This document shows positions 36,082 through 44,739 of a DNA stretch of 64,000 nucleotides, one piece after another. The position numbers and the translations under genes were made by a program. The stretch spans positions 164,102 through 228,101 of the forward strand of contig BOKF01000011.1 in the NCBI GenBank assembly GCA_016860845.1. The letters are read 5' to 3'. The notes under the pieces were generated by a model. That model was given only the letters and a program-made list of their open reading frames with translations. It had not been told where the DNA came from and did not search any database. Every line of letters starts with the position of its first letter. Positions within the stretch are counted from its first letter, which is position 1. This DNA comes from Chloroflexota bacterium. GTDB lineage: Bacteria > Chloroflexota > Anaerolineae > 4572-78 > J111.

Positions 36082-37809
36082 TTACGGCAGCATCAACTCC
36101 AAAAATTCTTTCTCCGCTTCAATCGTCCATTCATGGCCATCTTTTAGCTTGGCATAGACGGTCGGCAGTTTCTCTTTCAATTCCGGCAGGGCGGTCAAGG
36201 GAAATTCCTTGATGTGGGGGAAGATAACTATCTTGCCAGGGAATTTGGCATCGCGCACGGCCAGGTAGCCATCTTTCGCCGCTGAGAGCGACCCAATTGC
36301 AGCCACCGAGCGATTGGGCGAGAGGTGCCCTGTTTCGGTTTCACGCAGCATCAGGCGCAGATCTTCGATGGTTGAGGCGGTGTGGCCGATGAATCGCTTG
36401 TTTTGCAGGTACACAGCGCTCAAATCAAGCGTGACCATCGTGCCGCGTTTGACTCCGGCAAAAACGTTCATCACACCTTCCGGGGCCAGATAAGCCGCCG
36501 ACTCGCTGATCACCGGCGGGACCGGCACCAGGCCGATAATATCGTCAAAGCCGGCTCCGGCCAGCTCGGCCAGCCGCTGCTGATAGTCCGCCTCTTGGGC
36601 CGATAAACAGACAAACTCGATCCCTTTGGCGCGCGCCTCCGCCCCGAGCATGTCGTCCAGCGCCTGCAGCCGCTCCTGGACCAGATCGGTGCAGAGAATG
36701 AGAGCGGGCGGCTGCGACAGTTGAACGGCTCGCTGGGCATGCATCTGGCCCATCGGCCCGCCCGCGCCGACAAACCAGGTTTTACCACCCGGCTTCAGTT
36801 CCGCCCGGATGCGATGGTCGCTGTAGGCAAGGGCAATATCCGGCCCCGGCCCGCCGACGTAAGTCCAGCGGTTATAATGCACCCGGCCCATATCCACCTG
36901 GACCGGCCGAGGCAGGGGTTTATCGGCCACGAGAGTGACAATACCAAAATCAGCCAGGTAGGGGCTGGCGGCTTCGATTACTTCAGGGTCAGGGCCGAGA
37001 ATGATGATGTCGTCAAAGGATGAAGGGTCTGCTTCTCTGCTTTCCTTTAATCTTTCTAAAGGTATTTCGACAACCTCGACCTGCAGCCGAGCGGCCTGCT
37101 CCCGGAGGCGGGCAGCAAACGCTTGGGGGACATGGGTGAGAGCCAGTTGGCGGGGATGAGCTTTCTCGTCGAAACCGGCACCGAAAAAGTAATCGTCCCT
37201 GGCTGCGGCAGTACCAATGAGCCAGGTGACACCGTCCGGTTTGAGGCTGGTGCGGTAGCGGAGGTGGTAGGCCGCAATCACACAGGCCCACGGCTCGGCC
37301 AGAGCGCTTTCGGCATACCCGGTCTGCGGTTGGACGGGAATGAGATAATTTCCATCATCGCCATTAAGCACGCGCTGGTCAATGACGCCGTAGTGGGACA
37401 TACCGCCCTGGATCATATAGCCATAGGCGTAGTTGATCCCGCCCGACCAGACATCGGCCTGGATAATCAAACGGTCGCCAATTTTATACTGGCCGCGCAG
37501 CTTTTCACCCACGCCGACCACGGTCATGGCAACTTCGTGGCCCAGGACGACCGGCTCTTTCCGCATATCCCGAAAGATACGCGGATGCTGCTCGCCGGCG
37601 TTGATGACTTTGATATCGGAAAAGCAGATACCGCAGGCGTCGTGACGAACCAGTAATTCATCCGGGCCGTACAAGGGAAAGTCTACGGTAATCGGTTGGC
37701 CATCGCGGCCCAGATTTTCAAAGCCAGCGCCGTACAACGGCCACAGGCGGTTTTCTTTAGAGATCTCTTTAGCCTGGCGATAGCGGCTTAATTTGTCAGA
37801 CATGCTCAT
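36082..37809 (-). CDS. Large MDR-family dehydrogenase with doubled Rossmann part, copy B
   Basis: A 575-residue paralogue of the 33333 gene, alike along its whole length. It has HDACGICFSDIKV, LGHEVAMTVVG, FVGAGGPMGQMHAQ, and the duplicated FDDIIILGPDPEVIEAASP and FDDIIGLVPVPPVISESAA segments. Keeping two diverged copies around one SDR suggests two related substrates or a heteromer. AGGA lies 4 bases before the first ATG (37809) and 10 before the second (37803); either may start. It follows the PHP gene by 73 bases. Confidence 0.75.
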   Translation of the reverse strand: MSMSDKLSRYRQAKEISKENRLWPLYGAGFENLGRDGQPITVDFPLYGPDELLVRHDACGICFSDIKVINAGEQHPRIFRDMRKEPVVLGHEVAMTVVGVGEKLRGQYKIGDRLIIQADVWSGGINYAYGYMIQGGMSHYGVIDQRVLNGDDGNYLIPVQPQTGYAESALAEPWACVIAAYHLRYRTSLKPDGVTWLIGTAAARDDYFFGAGFDEKAHPRQLALTHVPQAFAARLREQAARLQVEVVEIPLERLKESREADPSSFDDIIILGPDPEVIEAASPYLADFGIVTLVADKPLPRPVQVDMGRVHYNRWTYVGGPGPDIALAYSDHRIRAELKPGGKTWFVGAGGPMGQMHAQRAVQLSQPPALILCTDLVQERLQALDDMLGAEARAKGIEFVCLSAQEADYQQRLAELAGAGFDDIIGLVPVPPVISESAAYLAPEGVMNVFAGVKRGTMVTLDLSAVYLQNKRFIGHTASTIEDLRLMLRETETGHLSPNRSVAAIGSLSAAKDGYLAVRDAKFPGKIVIFPHIKEFPLTALPELKEKLPTVYAKLKDGHEWTIEAEKEFLELMLP

Positions 37810-37882
37810 TCTATCCTTTGCAGCTCGGTCAGCTAAAACCTTTCACTGATTAAATTCCCCCTTTGAATTCTCGAGTCCATGA

Positions 37883-39217
37883 CTAATTTTCAATGTTCAA
37901 TGCGCTGATTATTTGCTTCAGCCGAGCCTGATCTGGCGTCCCCGGCTCGATTTTCCGGCCCAATTCGGTATAAAACGCGTTCCGCTCGCGGCGGCCGGGC
38001 AGGTGGGTTTTGGCCCACTCACTTTGATAACCCCACCCCAGCGCCCGCTGGGCCACGGTATGGCCGTAAATAAAGGTGGCTCCATCCATAAAGGCAGTTC
38101 GGACCGGAGCCAACTCCGGCGCGTCAAAGTCGTCCACCAGCTTTTGACCGTAAGCGTTCATCTCGGTCCCGACATTGAGCGGCAAATCCAGCTTTTGGGC
38201 CAGTTCAACGACCTCATAGAGTTTTTGCACTTTGAGCCGTTTTTGGTCGGGGTCGGCGATGTTCCAGTTGCGGTCAGGCACAATATTCAGAGCCACCACC
38301 CCCTTAGCGATCAAAAGCTCCAGCAGTTCCTCAATGGCCTGCTCGCCCGCTGACAGGCCATCCAGCCAGGTAGCGCAGGGCAGCGCGCCGCAGGCAATAA
38401 TTACACGGTGAAATTCCTCGACGGTCGGGAAGGTAGCCGGGCCGGGCTGGACATAGCCAACCCCACCTTTTTTCATCAGCTTGGCCCGCACCAGGTTTTG
38501 GAACCTGGGACCGTCGCCGATAAGGGCGGCTATCTGTGCCGGCTCTTGGCCTAACTTATCACTCCAAAAAGCCACGGGTTCTGAAGCCAGACGCTCGGCG
38601 GCCTGGACATAAGCTTGCAGCATATGCCGCTCGGTGGCGTTACTCCGAGGAGTCAAGGGCAAAACATCCCGCTCGTAATCAACCCTTACCGGGGCCAAGT
38701 AGTCATTGATACGGGCCAGCATATCCTGGTTGCGTTCGGAGGCCCGGCGGCGCATGTCGGCCAAGATAGAGACAACGTCAGCCGGAGCCTGGCTGGAGGT
38801 AAAGCCGATGCCCATGTGGTAATAAACGCCGGGTTCGCCGGGAGAGTTGATTTCGCGGGTGGCAAATTCCGGGATAAAGACACGCGTCTCAATCCCGGCG
38901 CTGGCCTTTACCCCAACCGCGTCACAAGCGGCCAGAAATTCGTCCACCGCATCCAGCACATCAAAGTCAACCATGCCGATCAGTTTGAAGCCGCGCCGCC
39001 GGGCCAGCCAGGCCAGCCCCGTAGGTGAATAACCATAGCCGTTGAAGGAGAAGAAGGTGTGGCAGTGCATGTTGGCTATGGCGGCGGCGGGCGGGAGATC
39101 TATGTGGCCCTCTTGAACTAAAGCCAGCAACGCTTGCAAGGCTTCCACACGGATAGCGGGATCGAAATCGTTTAAGCTTGCTTCAAGGGCCGTAACTTTT
39201 TGATTCGTCTGCATCAT
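37883..39217 (-). CDS. PHP-domain-like metal hydrolase
   Basis: A 444-residue protein. ANMHCHTFFSFNGYGYSP at about residue 49 is the first PHP metal motif (HxH). MVDFDVLDAVDEF, SAGIETRVF and a later GTEMNAYGQ hold Asp, Glu and Asn residues suited to the remaining metal sites. PHP proteins hydrolyse phosphate esters. The N-terminal 45 residues are helical and unlike the usual PHP start. Its place between aldolase and dehydrogenase suggests a phosphatase acting on a pathway intermediate, which is inference. Confidence 0.7.
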   Translation of the reverse strand: MMQTNQKVTALEASLNDFDPAIRVEALQALLALVQEGHIDLPPAAAIANMHCHTFFSFNGYGYSPTGLAWLARRRGFKLIGMVDFDVLDAVDEFLAACDAVGVKASAGIETRVFIPEFATREINSPGEPGVYYHMGIGFTSSQAPADVVSILADMRRRASERNQDMLARINDYLAPVRVDYERDVLPLTPRSNATERHMLQAYVQAAERLASEPVAFWSDKLGQEPAQIAALIGDGPRFQNLVRAKLMKKGGVGYVQPGPATFPTVEEFHRVIIACGALPCATWLDGLSAGEQAIEELLELLIAKGVVALNIVPDRNWNIADPDQKRLKVQKLYEVVELAQKLDLPLNVGTEMNAYGQKLVDDFDAPELAPVRTAFMDGATFIYGHTVAQRALGWGYQSEWAKTHLPGRRERNAFYTELGRKIEPGTPDQARLKQIISALNIEN

Positions 39218-39225
39218 TCATCATT

Positions 39226-39330
39226 ATGAGGTGAGGAATCGTCTCCAAGAGGAGCCTGGCACTGAGGCAAGAAGGCGAAAGGGATGATCATATTTCTTGT
39301 CCTCACGTCCTCGTTTCTTCGCCTCATCCT
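39226..39330. repeat. Inverted repeat, GAGGCGAAGAAACGAGG family
   Basis: ATGAGGTGAGGAATCG and AGGCAAGAAGGCGAAAGG on the left partly pair with CCTCACGTCCTCGTTTCTTC and GCCTCATCCTTTCCC on the right. It fills the gap between the PHP and aldolase genes. Confidence 0.6.
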
Positions 39331-40085
39331 TTCCCTATAACCCACTGCCGGTAATGTTCATCAGGGCGAGTGTGAATCCGGGCAACAGCCTGGGGAGTCA
39401 TAAAACAGGGGCCGCCGAGCGCATAAGCGCCGACCAAAATACGGGCCGCTTTGACCGCCATGGCCGTGATATTTTCAACCTGCTGGGCGGTGGGAGCCAG
39501 GGCAATAAAGCCGTGATTCTGCATGTAGATGGTTCTGGGCCGCTCACCGTGGGTATCAATGTAAGTTTTGATCCGGTGATAAACCTCACGGGCCAGAGGT
39601 AGACCGGGATCAACGTAGGGAATCACCACCGGAGCCGGGCCGCACAGCACAATTTCGTCGGGGAAAAGGCGGCCGCTCAAGGCCGTTTCAAAAGCGGTAG
39701 AACAGGTAATCATATTGATCGCAGAGGGGTGCGTGTGACCCACAAAGTTGACCCCGGCCAACTTGAGACACATGGCGTGCAGCGCCGTTTCAACCGAAGG
39801 ATGGCCCTTGGTTTGCGGGTCTACTTTGGCGGCAACGAGGGTTTGTTTGACCGCCTCATCGCTCAGATCAGAGCCGTGGAGCATCGCCAAAATTGGTTCA
39901 AAATAAACCTGTACAAACCCTTCGGGGCCAACAGTGCGTAATTCTGTCCCGCTGGCTTTGACCCAAAAAGTTTCATCGTCAACCTTAACGGAGGTATTAC
40001 CCTCCCCTAAAATTACATAATCGTTGGTAGGGTCACCAAGGTTATTGGACAGGGTAATAAGCTGGGTGAGTAGTTCATTTGTCAT
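39324..40085 (-). CDS. Class II aldolase/adducin family protein
   Basis: A 253-residue zinc aldolase-fold protein. GEGNTSVKVDDETFWVKASG is the substrate phosphate-binding region. VGHTHPSAIN gives the HxH zinc ligands, and YMQNHGFIA the third His. Relatives are L-fuculose-1-phosphate and L-rhamnulose-1-phosphate aldolases, which yield dihydroxyacetone phosphate and lactaldehyde. With FucI and an FGGY kinase 20 kb away it could complete L-fucose breakdown. It directly follows the importer genes of this operon. Confidence 0.88.
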   Translation of the reverse strand: MTNELLTQLITLSNNLGDPTNDYVILGEGNTSVKVDDETFWVKASGTELRTVGPEGFVQVYFEPILAMLHGSDLSDEAVKQTLVAAKVDPQTKGHPSVETALHAMCLKLAGVNFVGHTHPSAINMITCSTAFETALSGRLFPDEIVLCGPAPVVIPYVDPGLPLAREVYHRIKTYIDTHGERPRTIYMQNHGFIALAPTAQQVENITAMAVKAARILVGAYALGGPCFMTPQAVARIHTRPDEHYRQWVIGKG

Positions 40086-40132
40086 TTTTAGTGGTCAATT
40101 GTAATACAGCTAATTGTTTTTGCTTATAAGAG

Positions 40133-40165
40133 GGTGTGGCGCACAGATGAATTGTACGCCACACC
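40133..40165 (-). terminator. Hairpin after the LysM-type binding protein gene
   Basis: GGTGTGGCG (40133-40141) pairs perfectly with CGCCACACC (40157-40165). It lies 19 bases after the stop of the binding-protein gene. The T-tract on the minus side is weak, so it may be a processing or stability element rather than a full terminator. Confidence 0.6.
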
Positions 40166-40183
40166 ACATTTTAGATCGAAGAT

Positions 40184-41458
40184 TTAGAATTGGAAATTGT
40201 CAATGTTGCTAGGATCAAAGACGAAAGGCGGCCCAAGTAAGACTTCACCGTTTTCGTCAATAGTGTACGAGCCTAACTTGCCGGCATCAAAGGTGTCACC
40301 AGGCTTGCCTTCGATCTGGCCACTCGAAATTGCATTCAAGGTGTAGATGGCCAGGTAGCCCAGGTCTTCCGGATTCCACAGGGCGAAAGCCGGACAAGCG
40401 CCACTCTTGACATATTCACGCATCTGGCTGGGCAATCCCAAACCAGTCACCGCAACTTTGCCAACCATGCCTTGATCCTGAACCGCGCGAGCCGAAGCGG
40501 CGATACCGACGGTCGTCGGGGCGATAATAGCCTTCAGGTCAGGATAGGTTTTCATTAGGCCCAGGGCTTCATTATAGCTCTTCTCATCGTCGTCATCACC
40601 GTAGACCGTGGCGACCAATTTAACATCGGCATATTCAGGCTTGGTCAACTCGTCATTCATCCACTTGATCCACTCATTTTGGTTGGGCGCAGTGGAGGTA
40701 GCACTGAGGATAGCAATTTCGCCTGCGCCGTCAATGAGCTTGGAGACTAACTCAATCTGACCGCGGCCAATGCCTTCGGCGGTAGCTTGGTTGATGTGAA
40801 CGGTCCGGCCACCGGGAGCAATCGCTGCATCCCAACTAACCACAGGGATACCCGCTTCAATGGCGGATTTTCCCACCGGCACTAACGCATCGGAATCATT
40901 GGCCGAAACAGCCAGGCCATCCACTTTTTGGGCAATCAGCGAGTTGAGTAATTGAATCTCCTCGGTAGCATCAGCAGTAGCGGACCCTTGATAGGTCACG
41001 GTTACACCCAATTCCGCAGCAGCGGCCTGAGCGCCAACATTGGCTGCGTCAAAATAGGGGTTGCCCAGGTTTTTGGGAACCAAAACGTAGCTCTTGCCAC
41101 CACCAGCCGCCGGGGCCGCTGCCGGAGCTTCGGCAGGAGCTGCGCCGCCCATCATCACCTGAGCATCGTCCGCACTGGGAATGCAGAGCTTCCAGCCGGG
41201 TTCGATCAGGTCGGCATTGGCAATCGTCGCGTAGCTGCTGTCACTCTTGGCGGCAGCATTGGTGGCGTCGAAGATGGCCGGATAGGCCAGTACGTCGCCA
41301 TAGAATTTGTCGGCCAGCTTGCTCAGCCAGTCGTCGGCCTGGACGCTGTAATCCTGGTCACAAGCCACCGCTTCTTGGGCCAGCACGGCGGTTGCCGAGG
41401 GAACCAACAAAGCCAGCAAGAGGACAATGGCCATTACTTTGGTTAAACTTTTAAGCAT
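40184..41458 (-). CDS. Sugar ABC transporter binding protein with N-terminal LysM-like domain
   Basis: A 424-residue exported protein. A signal peptide covers about residues 1-28. Residues 36-98 (YSVQADDWLSKLADKFYG through IEPGWKLCIP) read as a LysM-like module, which normally binds peptidoglycan. An Ala/Pro-rich linker leads to the binding-protein domain from about residue 123 (YVLVPKNLGNPYFDAANVG), which resembles rhamnose (RhaS) and AI-2 (LsrB) binders. The LysM module would hold the protein near the cell wall in place of a lipid anchor. AGGAG lies 8 bases before the ATG. Genes for its permeases and ATPase lie just upstream. Confidence 0.88.
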   Translation of the reverse strand: MLKSLTKVMAIVLLLALLVPSATAVLAQEAVACDQDYSVQADDWLSKLADKFYGDVLAYPAIFDATNAAAKSDSSYATIANADLIEPGWKLCIPSADDAQVMMGGAAPAEAPAAAPAAGGGKSYVLVPKNLGNPYFDAANVGAQAAAAELGVTVTYQGSATADATEEIQLLNSLIAQKVDGLAVSANDSDALVPVGKSAIEAGIPVVSWDAAIAPGGRTVHINQATAEGIGRGQIELVSKLIDGAGEIAILSATSTAPNQNEWIKWMNDELTKPEYADVKLVATVYGDDDDEKSYNEALGLMKTYPDLKAIIAPTTVGIAASARAVQDQGMVGKVAVTGLGLPSQMREYVKSGACPAFALWNPEDLGYLAIYTLNAISSGQIEGKPGDTFDAGKLGSYTIDENGEVLLGPPFVFDPSNIDNFQF

Positions 41459-41480
41459 TTTAGATTCTCCTAAATTTCAT

Positions 41481-41540
41481 TCTGGATTTTGGATTTTAGA
41501 TTTTGGGCATTGCGCCCTTTGGGTATTTTGATTTTTCCAT
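41481..41540. repeat. AT-rich repeat, GATTTTAGATTTT family (second copy)
   Basis: TCTGGATTTTGGATTTTAGA followed by CATTGCGCCCTTTGGG. Related to 28197-28268. The remaining 41541-41653 shows no gene; GCCGGCCACC and GCCAGCAGCCGG there suggest a decayed inverted repeat. Confidence 0.5.
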
Positions 41541-41653
41541 AGACTCTCCTTAGCAATAGGCAATCCTCCTTGTTTCATACTTTTATAGATCGCCGGCCAC
41601 CAACCGTTGCGAGGGATCGCGCCGCGGCCAGCAGCCGGTCGTCAGCAGTGGTA

Positions 41654-43693
41654 CTACCTCACACAGCGGAAACCCAGATCATCGTTGGCCGAGTCGGGTG
41701 CTGCGGCAGAACGGTTAGCCGAGCGCACCTGCGGCTCCTCGTCAAACCAACCACCGCCGCGCGTTACTCGAAGCTGGTCACTGTAGAATTTATCCTGATA
41801 GGTGCTGTTAGGGTAAGGCTGATAAGGGTCAGCCGTCCATTCCCAAACGTTCCCGGCCATATCCTCAACTCCATAGGCGCTGGCCCCGCCGGGAAAGCTG
41901 CCGACCGCTACGGTCCCACGGATGCCACTGGCTTTCAAGTTGGCCTTGCTGGCATCAAAGGTGTTGCCCCAGGGGAAAAGATTGCCCTGATCGCCACGAG
42001 CCGCCTTCTCCCATTCTTGCTCAGTGGGCAGCCGCTTGCCCAGCCACTCACAGAAGGCCTGGGCATCATTCCAAGTGACCCTGACCACGGGATGATTGCC
42101 CTTACCTTCGACATCACTGCGCCACGTTTTCTTGGCCCCTTTCTTTTCGGCTTCAGTTTGGTAGCCCGTAGCGTTCACAAACAGCATAAAATCGTCATGG
42201 GTCACTTCAAAGTGATCAATCTGGTAGGCCGGTAAATTAATGGTCTGGGCCGGGCCTTCGTTGGGTTCCCCGGTGTCATCGCCAAAAGTGAAGGGGCCAG
42301 CCGGAATTCCGATCATATCCTCAACCGGTTTGGGCGGTTCGGTTGGGGTCGGAGTCGGGGTCGGCATGGAGGTGGCTGCTTCAACCTGTTTCTGTACTGC
42401 GGCAGCGGTGTTTGTGGGGGCAGGTGTCGGCGTTAAGGTTGGGGTAGGGCTGGGACGAGGAGTCGGGGTGGGCGGCAGCTTGACCGGGGTCGGCGTTGGT
42501 TTCAAAACCACGGCCGGCAGCGGCGTGGCCGTTGGCGGCCGTGGCGTCGGCTCCGGCGTCACCAGCACCAGGTTGCGGGACCAGGTAAAAAAGTTGCCAA
42601 ACAGGACAGCGACAAGGCCAACCACCACAACTCCCCCCATCGCGCTGCGAGTCAATTTGAGGCCGCCGCCCGATACCAACCGGCCCAGACGGGGCAGCAA
42701 AATCGCCAAAATCAGCAGCAGGCCGATAATGATACCCTGCACCTGGCCCTGGATGTTGACCAGGCTCATGCCAAAGCGCAGCACGCCGATGAGGATCAGC
42801 GACAAAACAGCGCCAACCATCGTGCCGGTGCCGCCGGCAATGTCCACCCCGCCCAGGACGGTGGCGGTGATGACATCCAATTCCAGGCCCAACCCAATAT
42901 CCGGGCGAGTGCTGCCAAAACGGGCCGCCAGCACAATACCGGCCAGGGCGGCCATGAAGCCGGACAGGGTAAAGATAACCAGCTTAATCCGGTCAACCGC
43001 TACCCCGGAGTAGCGGCATGCTTCTTCATTGCTGCCAATAGCGTACAACATGCGTCCGAAGGTGGTTTTGTGCAGGACCAGGCCAAAAATAAGGGCCATC
43101 ACCCCAAACAGCAGCATCGAGAAGGGAACCGGCGTATTGCCCAATTTGCCCTGCCCCAGATAGGTGAAAGCCTCAGGATAGCCCCGCGCCGCTTCATCGC
43201 CGAGCAGGACATAAGCAATGCCCCGGTAAAGAGCGTAAGTCGCCAGGGTCACTACCAGCACCGGCAGTTTAATCCGGGTAATGAGCAAGCCATTGGCTAG
43301 CCCCGCCAGCGATCCCAGCACCAAGGCGGCTGCGGCAGCCGCCCAGATATTCCAGCCGTTATTAAACAGCCAGCCCATAAATGAAGCGCACATGCCCAGG
43401 TTTGAAGCCACCCCCAGGTCAACGCTGCCCGTAGCGATGATGATAAAGGCCATGGGCAGCATCATCAACCCCAACTCCATAAAGTCCGAGGCGGTTCTAA
43501 ACAGGTTGTTAGCCTCCAGAAAAAAAGGAGAGAGCCGGGTATTGATCAGACTGGTCAGGATGATCAACAGGACCAGGAACCATTCCCAGCGCATAAAAAT
43601 TGAGGCCAGAGAGCGCGGCGGAGTAGACCAGACTCCTTCAGCTTTGGCTGCCCCGGTTGTAACCGATACGTTAGATTCGGATGGCATCGTCAT
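41654..43693 (-). CDS. Sugar ABC permease fused to an extracytoplasmic FGE-sulfatase domain
   Basis: A 679-residue fusion. Residues about 30-345 are a RhaP/RbsC-type permease with IIIATGSVDLGVASNLG, GSNEEACRYSGV and VLGGVDIAGGTG. Another membrane segment (about 350-370, GGVVVVGLVAVLFGNFF) brings the chain outside. Residues about 378-456 are a Pro/Thr repeat linker. From about 457 on is a formylglycine-generating-enzyme/SUMF1 domain: MIGIPAGPFTFGDDTGEPNE, HPVVRVTWNDAQAFCEWLG, RLPTEQEWEKAARG, MAGNVWEWT, RVTRGGGWFDEE and the ending LGFRCVR. The catalytic Cys pair of true FGE, expected shortly after RGG, is missing, so this is probably a binding module. Its ATG overlaps the stop of the second permease by four bases. 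Confidence 0.88.
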   Translation of the reverse strand: MTMPSESNVSVTTGAAKAEGVWSTPPRSLASIFMRWEWFLVLLIILTSLINTRLSPFFLEANNLFRTASDFMELGLMMLPMAFIIIATGSVDLGVASNLGMCASFMGWLFNNGWNIWAAAAAALVLGSLAGLANGLLITRIKLPVLVVTLATYALYRGIAYVLLGDEAARGYPEAFTYLGQGKLGNTPVPFSMLLFGVMALIFGLVLHKTTFGRMLYAIGSNEEACRYSGVAVDRIKLVIFTLSGFMAALAGIVLAARFGSTRPDIGLGLELDVITATVLGGVDIAGGTGTMVGAVLSLILIGVLRFGMSLVNIQGQVQGIIIGLLLILAILLPRLGRLVSGGGLKLTRSAMGGVVVVGLVAVLFGNFFTWSRNLVLVTPEPTPRPPTATPLPAVVLKPTPTPVKLPPTPTPRPSPTPTLTPTPAPTNTAAAVQKQVEAATSMPTPTPTPTEPPKPVEDMIGIPAGPFTFGDDTGEPNEGPAQTINLPAYQIDHFEVTHDDFMLFVNATGYQTEAEKKGAKKTWRSDVEGKGNHPVVRVTWNDAQAFCEWLGKRLPTEQEWEKAARGDQGNLFPWGNTFDASKANLKASGIRGTVAVGSFPGGASAYGVEDMAGNVWEWTADPYQPYPNSTYQDKFYSDQLRVTRGGGWFDEEPQVRSANRSAAAPDSANDDLGFRCVR

Positions 43694-44706
43694 GCTAGTT
43701 TCCTCACCGTCAGGGTTCGCTGTAAGCGGCGCAAAATCAAGGAGTCAACCACAACAGCCAGCAAAATCAACAACCCCTGGGCCGCCAACTGCCAGAAGGG
43801 TGAAATCCGCACCAGGGTTAAGGCATTGTTGATGATCCCCAGCAGGAAAGCTCCTAATAACACCCCGGTGACTGTCCCACTGCCGCCAAAAATATTGACT
43901 CCACCCACCACCGAGGCCGCCACGGTCTGTAATTCAAAGCCCAGGGCGGTATTCGTCTGGGCCGATTCAAAACGTGAGACCCACAGCACACCGGCCAGGC
44001 CGCACAACAGGCCGCATATTAAATAAACGCTAAAGATGATCCGTTGCACCCGGATACCGGCTACTTCGGCCGCGGCAGGGTTGCTGCCGACGGTATAAAT
44101 ATCCCGTCCCATACGGGTGTAGTTGAGAAAATAGTAGATAATGGCTGCCACAATCAGGGCAAAGATGACCAGATTAGGCAGCCCCAAGGGGGTGCCTTTA
44201 GCCAGCACTTTAATGCTCTGCGGCAGCTCAAAAGCATTAATCCAGGTGCCCTCGCTGTAAAGAAAAACGGCCCCACGGTAGATGCTCAACGTGCCTAACG
44301 TGGCAATAATCGGCGGCACCTTGCCGACCGTAATCAGCAGCCCATTGAAACTGCCCAGCACACAGCCCAGAGCCATCCCCAGCAGCAGCGCCAAAACCGG
44401 CGAAAGTTCGGGATTGGCCTTAATCACAAAGGCGACCATCATCGCCACCAGCCCGATCATCGAACTCACCGAGAGGTCAATACCCCGCGTGATAATGACC
44501 ATAGTCTGGCCCAGGGCTACAATCGCCAGGATCGAGATATTCAGCAAAATATCGCGAAAATTTTCCAGGCTTAAAAAGGCCGAGCCGCTGCGCAGACCGA
44601 CCAGGATAACCAGCAGAATAATAAAAACAATGATCCCGGTTTCACGCAGGGTAGCTAACGTAAATAGCACATTTTGTTTAGGCGCTTCTGCCGCTTTTAT
44701 GGTCAC
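43690..44706 (-). CDS. Sugar ABC transporter permease (RhaQ/RbsC-like)
   Basis: A 338-residue permease with about ten hydrophobic segments, without extra domains. VIITRGIDLSVSSMIGL, GSNPAAAEVAGIR and VVGGVNIFGGSG are the family marks. With the fused permease it forms a heterodimer, as RhaP/RhaQ do. It starts with GTG and ends in the ATGA overlap with the next gene. The ATPase gene lies 33 bases upstream. Confidence 0.93.
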   Translation of the reverse strand: MTIKAAEAPKQNVLFTLATLRETGIIVFIILLVILVGLRSGSAFLSLENFRDILLNISILAIVALGQTMVIITRGIDLSVSSMIGLVAMMVAFVIKANPELSPVLALLLGMALGCVLGSFNGLLITVGKVPPIIATLGTLSIYRGAVFLYSEGTWINAFELPQSIKVLAKGTPLGLPNLVIFALIVAAIIYYFLNYTRMGRDIYTVGSNPAAAEVAGIRVQRIIFSVYLICGLLCGLAGVLWVSRFESAQTNTALGFELQTVAASVVGGVNIFGGSGTVTGVLLGAFLLGIINNALTLVRISPFWQLAAQGLLILLAVVVDSLILRRLQRTLTVRKLA

Positions 44707-44739
44707 AACTTAACTTCCTTCTCCATGATATTTGGCAAG

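Noticed and set aside
41654..43693. Active formylglycine-generating enzyme for a sulfatase
   Set aside because: The catalytic cysteines after the RGG motif are absent and no sulfatase gene is in the window.
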